From Hyposmocoma kahamanoa (lineage: Eukaryota > Arthropoda > Insecta > Lepidoptera > Cosmopterigidae), in the NCBI RefSeq assembly GCF_003589595.1, contig NW_020654810.1, forward strand, positions 18,186,682 through 18,250,681: a stretch of DNA of 64,000 bases, in the 5' to 3' direction. Positions 56,982-64,000 of this stretch are shown here, piece by piece; positions within the stretch are counted from its first letter, which is position 1, and the number at the start of each line of letters is the position of its first letter. The position numbers and the translations under genes are program-made. The notes under the pieces are model-generated. The model was not told the origin of the DNA and did not search any database. It saw only the letters and a program-made list of their open reading frames with translations.

Positions 56982-57593
56982 CAAGTGGGTTTCAAATATT
57001 AGTATTTACTAACCTAATCTATTTGAAACAAAGAGTAAAAAAAAATAAAATTACAAGTTACAAGATGACAAAACTAATCAAAAACGAGAATATATTTATA
57101 ATTGTAAATATCCTATCAATGTGCATTATGCTCAAAATACAGATATAAATTACAATATAAAAAATAAAAAATGTTCATAATAAAAATAGGCGGTTTTTTC
57201 AATACCAATCATATACATATATACAAAGCTTATAGCTAAGAAGCTATAAAATCATAAAGATATGATTCTCTACAATGTCACTCTAATACTAACGACATGA
57301 ACTATAATAACTTTGGGTTTGAAATAAATATCGTCGATTCAGTAAACATGACGCCCTAAATTAATTGTAAAACTTGTCCGCGTTTGAATAATCCACCGCT
57401 TAAACGCTGGCGACGAATTCGAAAATAATGAGCGGTGTTACACTTGTAAGGGCTGTATCAATTACTGCCCAGGAATATACAACGTGTAAGTACGGTCGTA
57501 GTAGTTAAAGCAAAAGCAATGTAATACAAATACAAATAACCGTCACATTAACCGAAACTAAAAAATTAGAATACAAGATAGCAACGTTTTATT
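56982..57593. other. Unassigned AT-rich sequence
   Basis: No gene or recognised repeat. Confidence 0.4.
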
Positions 57594-57595
57594 GA

Positions 57596-57775
57596 CGATC
57601 TCCGTGGCCGAATGGCTTGCCCACCAGTTTTCGTGGTGTCGCCATCTCTGAGGTCCCGGGTTCGATCCTCGGCCGAGTCAATGTAGAAAACTAACTTTTC
57701 TATATTGTCTCGGGTCTGGGTGTTTGTGGTACTGTCATTAGTTCGGATTTCCATAACAAAAGTGCTTTATCGAGT
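57596..57775 (+). mobile_element. S3 SINE, near full length
   Basis: Head with CTCCGTGGCCGAATGGC (A box) and CCCGGGTTCGATCC (B box). The body has AATGTAGAAAACTAAC, TATATTGTCTCGGGTC and TGGGTGTTTGTGGTAC. Best preserved S3 head; family E copy 6 follows within 10 bases. Confidence 0.7.
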
Positions 57776-57783
57776 TCTTAACT

Positions 57784-57903
57784 TTTCGCGATTGTTACAC
57801 ATAGGAAATGAAACTATTTTTCCGGATTAAAACGCGTGTATTTGTTTCTTCATATAAACCTACGTTTCGGGCCCTTTACAGGTCCCATGGTAACGGTTGA
57901 CTA
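57784..57903 (+). repeat. Family E copy 6, full length
   Basis: TTTCGCGATTGTTACACATA, GGAAATGAAACTATTTTTCC, AACGCGTGTATTTG, CGGGCCCTTTACAGGTCCCA, TAACGGTTGACT. Cleanest copy in the window. Confidence 0.8.
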
Positions 57904-57905
57904 AA

Positions 57906-59255
57906 AACATTGACTGAAAAGTACTTTAGTTACTTACTTTGGAATCACCCAACGTATATGATGTCTAATAATTATTTATTTATATTTGTTTATATTTAAT
58001 AAATAAGAATTAGACATAAAATAAACTAACATGCTTTAACATCGACTTAGCCTTGTTCAACCTTTAAAGAAAGAAAATTAAATTCAAACAAGATCCATTT
58101 CTTTCAGATTTTAGAACAAAGTAGAAACGGCTAAAAGTTACGAAATTGTAATTTAATAAATAAAAAATTCTCTTTCAATCATAATAGTATGGAAGGATAT
58201 GGTACTCTTCTCAATCTTTGAAATGATTAAACTTTTTTAAATATTTGGATTATCCAAATGTTCAGGTATAAATAAATAATCGTAAATAAATAAATAGTCG
58301 TTGTATTGCAAATGTAATTTAAAAATCGGTTGCAAATTCTACAAAAACTCCTGTTACTCCTCTTATTCAAAAGTAAAAACTTTTATTTTGCGTTACTATA
58401 CTAAAATTATTGTTTATACTTTGAGTAAACAGGACATTACGGGTTCAATATTAAAATCAAATTTACTTCCCGCCTTGTCCGCGGCCTGCCTTATATTAAA
58501 CTCATAGAGCCAACTAACGTACGGTTAGAAAAATAATGTTTATAGATTACGTAATGTGACTTACAAAGTAAACATTCTGTGAAACAAAAGGATTTATATA
58601 ACATTAAATTATAATGTTTGAATCGTATTACAAATTATATAAAACTGAGAAACCCAACACTTGATAAGTATAACTGAACACAAAATTTTCAATAACTACA
58701 TTTTTTTAGTCAATAACCTTACTTGCTGCCACTACATCTTACATTCTAGTGACCAAACACGACAACATCAATTAAAATCGCATTTCGTCACCACACGTAA
58801 CTCCATCATACAAGCCTTTAAACCATTACGTGTTTATTCATAATTCCTTTCTATATCCATGGTTTTTAAACTATAATTAAACTTGAAAGTACCTATAACA
58901 CGCTATGTGTATATATCTAGTTCAATAACAACGTCGAGTTAAGGGTTATTGCATAAGAACTTAACATCAACCGATATTTACGGACCCAAACTACCCATGA
59001 TACGGGGGATGAGACACAATTGTGTACTATTTTTGTCCTTACCAAAAAAGTCATTATTATTTCATTTGACGGTTCTTCGTCCTTTTTTCAAATCGGTTAA
59101 AAATCATTAGAAAAGGAGTTACCTGATATTATTTATTATTTTCGGTAATTGTATTATGTAACTACTTGAAATAATTTGTTGCCACTAGTTCTATTATTCT
59201 TGAAATATAATTTAATAAAACTACTCAATAGAAGTAGTGGGAACGAACCCATTAG
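57906..59255. other. Unassigned AT-rich sequence
   Basis: No gene or recognised repeat. Confidence 0.4.
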
Positions 59256-59420
59256 ATGACCTCACTGGCACAGCGGTTAGTGTAGTAGAGGCTAAATTAA
59301 AAGGTCCCAAGTTTAATTCACAGAACTAATTAAGGAAAACGAAATCTTCTATATTAGTTCTATTTTGGGTGTTTTAGGTCGACCTAAAACACCGGACAAC
59401 TCTAACACCGGAGTGCATTC
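59256..59420 (+). mobile_element. S3 SINE, decayed, with 26-bp palindrome in tail
   Basis: CCTCACTGGCACAGCGGTTAG (A-box region) is followed by GGTCCCAAGTTTAATTC in the B-box position, with several changes from the consensus. The body matches 57680-57740 (CTTCTATATTAGTTC, TTTTGGGTGTTT). The tail carries the palindrome described under findings. Confidence 0.6.
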
Positions 59421-59662
59421 CGTTGCATTAACACTCATAATCATAATATAAGGAATTACTTAACAAACTTATAAAATCCTTTTTTTTGCCATTGACCTTG
59501 GACCTACGTAATTAGTGTGGTTATTTAGCATATTTATGATAAATATTATAATAAAACGTCGTGTACATTCCACTGCCCAGCATGTGTCTCCTCTATGTGC
59601 GTAATTACGCGAGCTGCATTCTGACATTAGATTCTAAGTTAGAAATTAGTCTGAAAGGAAAA
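59421..59662. other. Unassigned spacer
   Basis: Nothing clear; a decayed S1 head directly before 59663 is conceivable. Confidence 0.35.
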
Positions 59663-59777
59663 TTTTTTCTGAGTGTTTTTTCTGAGTGTTCGATCTTTGT
59701 ATTAATAATTATAACAAACTAGTGGAGTAATTTCACAAAAAATAATTGAATATCAATTCAATAAAAATTTAATTAAT
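59663..59777 (+). repeat. S1 tail, left direct repeat (115 bp)
   Basis: Identical over 115 bases to 60027-60141, read base by base. Contains the doubled TTTTTTCTGAGTG, then TTCGATCTTTGTATTAATAA, AACTAGTGGAGTAATTTCAC and CAATTCAATAAAAATTT. Confidence 0.9.
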
Positions 59778-60026
59778 ACAGTGAATAGCGACATCTCTCG
59801 CCAGGGCTGGTAGCTGTAAAGGTACTAACTGGGTGATAAATCTGTTAAGGATTTCTCATAGATGGCGCTACGACTAAAAAGTCGATGAAAGACCAAGTAC
59901 AAAGACACGACGCAAGCAAATAGAAAAATTCGTGAAGTCCGTTGGTTCGTTCCGTGGCTTAGTTGGTATAGCGTCTGGCACGGTATGCAAGAAGACGTCG
60001 GTTCGAATCCGACCGGATTGAAGGAA
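59778..60026 (+). mobile_element. S1 body and tRNA-like head
   Basis: The body (GCGACATCTCTCGCC, GGTAGCTGTAAAGGTAC, TAGATGGCGCTACG) leads into the best tRNA-like head of the window. The A box TGGCTTAGTTGG is at 59955-59966 and a perfect B box GGTTCGAATCC follows at 60000-60010. The T-arm is fully paired (GTCGG, TTCGAAT, CCGAC). The internal promoter therefore looks intact, so Pol III transcription is plausible. Confidence 0.8.
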
Positions 60027-60141
60027 TTTTTTCTGAGTGTTTTTTCTGAGTGTTCGATCTTTGTATTAATAATTATAACAAACTAGTGGAGTAATTTCAC
60101 AAAAAATAATTGAATATCAATTCAATAAAAATTTAATTAAT
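60027..60141 (+). repeat. S1 tail, right direct repeat (115 bp)
   Basis: Identical partner of 59663-59777, 364 bases downstream. It directly follows CCGGATTGAAGGAA at the 3' end of the tRNA-like head. Family F copy 7 begins 9 bases later. Confidence 0.9.
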
Positions 60142-60149
60142 CATAACGT

Positions 60150-60437
60150 TTTTTTATTAAAAAACCGACCACAAAAGTTTGTGGAATTACATCTATATGC
60201 AAAGTTTTATTGAAATCGGTTAACAGAAAGTGAGTGAAATTCAACGTTCTGAATTCATCACCTAATTTGCCACATTTAGAAGTGAAATATTTTCTTCAAA
60301 TTTGAGTGAGACCATTACTGAGGTATCTCCTTTCTAACAAAAAAAGATTCATCGAAACCGGTTCACAAATGTCGAAGTAATCGCGTAACTATACAGTCGA
60401 ATTGAAAACCTCCTCCTTTTTGTAAAGTCGGTTAAAA
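60150..60437 (-). mobile_element. Family F copy 7
   Basis: Minus-strand copy: AAAAAACCGACCACAAAAG at the left, CCTCCTCCTTTTTGTAAAG and TCGGTTAAAAA at the right, with TGAGACCATTACTGAGG and CGAAACCGGTTCAC inside. About 140 bases shorter than the copy at 41167. Confidence 0.75.
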
Positions 60438-60588
60438 ACATGATATTCATCATCACTTTCCATCAAGTAAGATGGATGCCAAATGTGCACTTACATTCTC
60501 AAAGATGTCATCCCATTCAATCATACCTCTTTTAATTCCAGCTATCATTTGGAAAATGTCTATATATACACAGTCAAAGTTGAATGTG

Positions 60589-60620
<32 letters not shown>

Positions 60621-60835
60621 CACTTAAAGTTGAATGTGTATATATATGTATATACATTTGGTATTTTATTTCAGAGATACCTATATAATATACCAAAAGA
60701 AATAGTCAATAAAAACGTTAAATATCAATTAATTTTAATTTTAAAACCTTATGGCTGTAACTCTACAATTTAATTTTAATATGTTTACATAATTATTTAC
60801 AATCATTTTAATCTGTTTGTCTATAAAATATCACA
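60438..60835. repeat. TA microsatellite region
   Basis: 60563-60655 is a TA/TATG repeat in which AAAGTTGAATGTGTATATAT occurs twice, 50 bases apart (60576 and 60626). The rest is unassigned. Confidence 0.7.
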
Positions 60836-60982
60836 GTCGTGCACTTGGTGGTAAGCAACACGTCCGTAACAGTTACAGTGCCATTTAGAGCTTTAAATCG
60901 CAAAGATTTGAGGAACACTGCCACTGCGCCCGTCACCCTGAGACATAAGTTGACAAGTCCCGTGTGCCTGTAATTTCACCAG
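60836..60982 (-). repeat. Family A copy 14, 5' part missing
   Basis: GTGCACTTGGTGGTAAGC through CACCCTGAGACATAAGTTG to TGTAATTTCACCAGG. The right half of the family (CCCTT, CGCAGTAATGC onward) is absent, i.e. 5' truncation in the natural orientation. Confidence 0.8.
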
Positions 60983-61683
60983 GTTCTGATACAATGCTAC
61001 GTAAGCGTGCTGTATTTGCCTATTATAGGGTTTATGCTCTAGTAATTTCTGCAGTATAATTTTATGTCCATGTATAGTAGTGTATTTCTGTTGGCGAATC
61101 CAATAAATAAATGAATAAATTTTATTGTTACAGAGTGAAGATGGGCAGATAACACATAAACTGTTCCGGCCGTCTACTTCCAAAGTGTGAGTTACTATTC
61201 CCATAAAAATAAGTTAAGTTATATAAATATATAAAGGTAAATTCAAGAGCTTTCAGAACGAAAAAATAATTATTTCACAATATAGGCATCAAATAGACAT
61301 ACGCGAGTATTTATTTGTATTTCAGCACTCTTTGAGAAATGTATTACGATACAAACTCACAGGACTTCGTAGTATGTTCGCACAATAAAAAGTATTATCA
61401 TTAACCAAAATAATATCATTTTCACCAAGTATTAACAAATAATTATCGTTCACCCAAAAATTTTCATTTCATTTCATTTTAAATATTGTTTACCAATTTC
61501 AAAATATTTATGATTATTATGGTATTTAAAAAAAACAGCATTTGAAAAGTGAAAGATTTTTTAACTCATTCCCGATTCCCAATTCATCCAGAGCTCATTC
61601 ATGATTCTGTTTTTAATACAACACTAATTTTCTATAACTGGCGTAGTACTTTAACACCCTAAGTAGATTCATTCAGCTGTGTA
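60983..61683. other. Unassigned AT-rich sequence
   Basis: No gene or recognised repeat. Confidence 0.4.
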
Positions 61684-61950
61684 ACAGTAGAGCTCCTTGT
61701 GATAGAGTTCGTTCAGGCAAGTACTATCACCGTATCTGTTTCTGCCGCCAAAGAGTAATGCTCATTACTGCATTTCAGCTGGTGAAATTACAGGCATATG
61801 GGGCTTGTCAACTTATGTCTCAAGGTGACAGGCGCAGTGGTAGAGCCCCTGAGATCTTTGTAATTTAAAGATCTGAGTGGCACTCCAACTGTTATAGACA
61901 GGTTTGTTACTTACCGCCAGGAGAACGACTTGTTCGTCCCGTCATATGCC
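61684..61950 (+). repeat. Family A copy 15, full length
   Basis: AACAGTAGAGCTCCTTGTG, CTGTTTCTGCCGCCAA, GGTGAAATTACAGG, CTTGTCAACTTATGTCTC, TCGTCCCGTCATATG. Good template for the family consensus. Confidence 0.85.
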
Positions 61951-62332
61951 ATGTTTTATTTCCTAAAACAAACATAAATAAAGTCATCAATTGTTACTTT
62001 TTGCTCCACAATCTCCATTCAAAACATTGTACAAACCCTTGGGCGCCAATTAAATAAGATATAAAGCTTACAACTGTCACGTATTTATTTGTTCTTATTT
62101 ATATAACATAAATATGTGCGAGGGAGCGTGATCCTCGTGCTGTAATTATTGTGACTTATTGGCGAACGAAGATAACATAAAGTTCACGACCAGCATTTAC
62201 AGAGCTTTACTTCAATATTACTCAAGAGTCAAGATGTGTTTGTATTTTAGAAAGCTGTTCAATGTTCTAGCATTTATAAATTATATTCAAAAAATGAATA
62301 ATGAATATATCTCTGAAGTTTTTACAAAAAAA
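61951..62332. other. Unassigned sequence
   Basis: Nothing recognised. A 137-codon frame starting at 62159 runs into the adjacent SINE and is not a gene. Confidence 0.4.
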
Positions 62333-62523
62333 TCTTTTATAACGCACACAGGGAAACCTTGCATCGCGGGTGCAATGGAATCACGCATAGGCAACCACAA
62401 TTACACCCAACTCACGAGAGAAATAAGTGCAGGCCGTTCGAAATTTCTCCTGACCCAGGAATCGAACCCGGGACTTCTGGCGTGGCAAAGCAGCATGGTG
62501 ATCGTTCGGCGACTGAGGCAGTT
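62333..62523 (-). mobile_element. S2 SINE, near full length, minus strand
   Basis: The reverse strand reads CTGCCTCAGTCGCCGAACG, B-box GGGTTCGATTCC, then TTATTTCTCTCGTGAGTTG, GTGGTTGCCTATGCGTGATT and AAGGTTTCCCTGTGTG. The body equals that of the copy at 10678-10868, so these two define S2. Confidence 0.8.
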
Positions 62524-63539
62524 ATCTATTTATTTTTTATGTTATAATAAATTCTCTTTTATATTTTATTAAGTTGACTTTCAAAATTGCAGAAATTACT
62601 CTAGAAATTCAAATTACTTGATAAATATTTCACACATATTATGACAGACATGAATGTCATTAGTATAGTTAGCAGAATCCTGCAATTCGTGACCCATACA
62701 CCGAAATGTAACCTAATATAACCTAAAATATGTAAAGGTCTTATTACATTGGCCGGTGCGCTGCGAGGGTTGTGGCAGCTTTATCTCGCGACTGTTGATC
62801 GTGACTGCGACGCAGATTCGCGTAATTGCGCTGATTATGAACGAATCGTGATCATGATGTACACGTACGACTCCCTGCGGACCACGTAAATAGCCTATAA
62901 AAATTACTGCGTAAATGAGATTGGCGATTTTATTGTCAGTGTTTGTAAATTCATGATCTGATGGATGTTGTTTACCCTTATATCGGGATTTACAAAATAA
63001 TATTAGTCACAATTTTCTCCAAACCAAGTCTAAGCTGTTTAAATGCTTTAACCACCATACGAGTTAATGACACTTTGTAGTTAGTATACGGAACTTTGAA
63101 AACTTATAAACTTTTTCGGACCAGTTAAGAACAGAACATGATAAGTACACAAAATCATCATGACTATACGCACAATTGACAAACCCATAAATTCGCACAC
63201 ACCTAAAATTGTTTCCGGTAACTATATCAAATAACGAAGTAAGAAAATGAGTCTACTCAACCTTGTTGCAAAGTTTGATCAAATAAAACAAAGTTTTGAA
63301 CAAACGAATGCATTAAAGTCACCAGCAAAGTGATCCAATCGTAATATCGCACTCCAGGCATCAAAAGTTAGTATGCATTGACTTTGAAAAGTCGTCCAAA
63401 ACTAAGTTAGGTTATGTTTATGAAACTATTCGGATACGGGTGTGTGCCGCCGATACACATGCAAGAACTCACGCCCAACTTGAGGCATAGTTCGCTAAGT
63501 GGAACAGCTGTAAAACAAAGTAGCGAAGGGTCTAGGAAC
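62524..63539. other. Unassigned sequence
   Basis: No recognised repeat. 62750-62900 is GC-richer. Confidence 0.4.
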
Positions 63540-64000
63540 TTAGTGTGTACGTTCGCAAACTATTCGTCGCTACGAACACATGTCCTCGATCGCGAGCTGC
63601 GGCGTCGGCGCCTCTGCAGCCCTCGGCCCTCAGCTCCCAACTTTGACAGTTTAATTCGGGAAGTGGTGTCGGCCGACGACCGCGTTTGATTTATAAATAA
63701 GTTGAACTAGGTTCAACTAAAGTATTGCGGCGGGATGATAACGAACGTTGCCTACGCTCCCCGCGCGCCGCAAACCCGCCCCGCGCGGCGCCCCCCTCGG
63801 CGCCCGCGTGCAGATAAACTTTTAAAATGACTTTGGAAGCTTTTGAGCTTTTAATCGGTAAAGTTGTACAGACAGACAGTTCGGGCACAATCCTCGAACC
63901 GCTTGCGCCGGCGACGGCGGCCGCAAAACTTTGTTTTACAGGACTACTTTTCTTCTTGTTTCAAGGTTGGACTCTTAAAACAAACTCCAGTTCGACGGAG
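63540..64000. promoter_or_regulatory. CpG-rich stretch, possible regulatory island
   Basis: CpG density and GC are the highest of the window, especially 63595-63630 and 63750-63815 (CCCCGCGCGCCGCAAACC, CCGCGCGGCGCCCCCC). No repeat family and no coding motif is present, although a 91-codon frame ends here at 63689. An inverted AGTTGAAC/GTTCAACT pair lies at 63700-63718. Composition alone suggests a promoter or a first non-coding exon continuing beyond the window. No transcription start signal can be demonstrated. Confidence 0.3.

Noticed and set aside
59946..60022. Possible functional tRNA gene (good A and B boxes)
   Set aside because: The D-arm and anticodon arm do not fold cleanly and the same head recurs with tails at other loci.
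62159..62572. 137-codon frame
   Set aside because: Its second half is the antisense of an S2 SINE and its first half has no motif.
63414..63689. 91-codon frame at the CpG-rich end
   Set aside because: Codon content follows GC composition, no motif, no clear start context.
63700..63718. AGTTGAAC-TAG-GTTCAACT inverted pair resembling a nuclear receptor site
   Set aside because: Half sites are in the wrong arrangement for the usual ecdysone-response layout, and single short palindromes are weak evidence.
1..64000. CRISPR arrays, bacterial operons, riboswitches, replication origins
   Set aside because: Repeat spacing, composition and element types are those of an insect nuclear genome; nothing of this kind was seen.
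1..64000. Retroviral or LTR retrotransposon remnants
   Set aside because: No protease, integrase or primer-binding motifs seen; all RT-related pieces are of non-LTR type. The 115-bp direct repeats at 59663 and 60027 are S1 tails.

Overview
The window is nuclear eukaryotic DNA that looks intergenic or deeply intronic, most likely from a butterfly or moth (Lepidoptera). I find no host exon, no intact protein gene, no canonical tRNA or rRNA gene and no bacterial-type operon. The sequence is AT-rich with scattered GC-rich blocks. Much of what can be identified is transposable-element DNA at different stages of decay. The lepidopteran guess rests on repeat and LINE-tail types I associate with that order. 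It is not a database result.

Repeat families, named here for convenience. Family A: about 285 bp, A-rich 3' end, 15 copies on both strands. Family S1: tRNA-derived, A and B boxes plus a conserved tail containing TTCGATCTTTG and ACTAGTGGAG. Families S2 and S3: two other tRNA-headed SINE-like groups. Family F: TIR-bearing MITE-like element with ends AACCGACTTCAAAA and TTTTGAGGTCGGTT, 7 copies. Family M: 388 bp MITE, two copies in inverted orientation. Family E: about 120 bp dispersed repeat, six copies. Families B, C and D are smaller groups; C and D are 3' ends of LINEs.

Layout. 0-6 kb: family A copies, one split by a nested insertion, and a LINE tail. 6-9 kb: a repeat-poor block with several GC-rich stretches, possibly regulatory. 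9-14.2 kb: S1 composite, S2, F, a 10-base assembly gap, and the M pair, one copy of which carries an A insertion with a target duplication. 14-20 kb: mostly unique DNA, a miRNA-sized hairpin, and an A copy split by a 602 bp TIR element. 21-31.6 kb: several non-LTR retrotransposon remnants (C-termini of four kinds and an ORF1). 32-48 kb: mixed S1, S2, A, E and F copies in unique DNA. 48.2-49.1 kb: an element with about 300 bp inverted arms. 50-57 kb: A inserted in S1, a LINE tail, a broken APE-type LINE with endonuclease and RT motifs, and a Jockey-type 3' end. 57-62.5 kb: S3, E, a remarkable S1 locus with two identical 115 bp direct repeats, F, A and S2. The window ends in a CpG-rich stretch that could be a promoter or regulatory island.

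The elements form a readable insertion history rather than a cooperating gene system. Several insertions can be ordered relative to each other. The most unusual structure is family S1, whose tRNA-like head occurs at separate loci with tails in inverted or in direct arrangement. I did not find convincing evidence for a new functional gene system.
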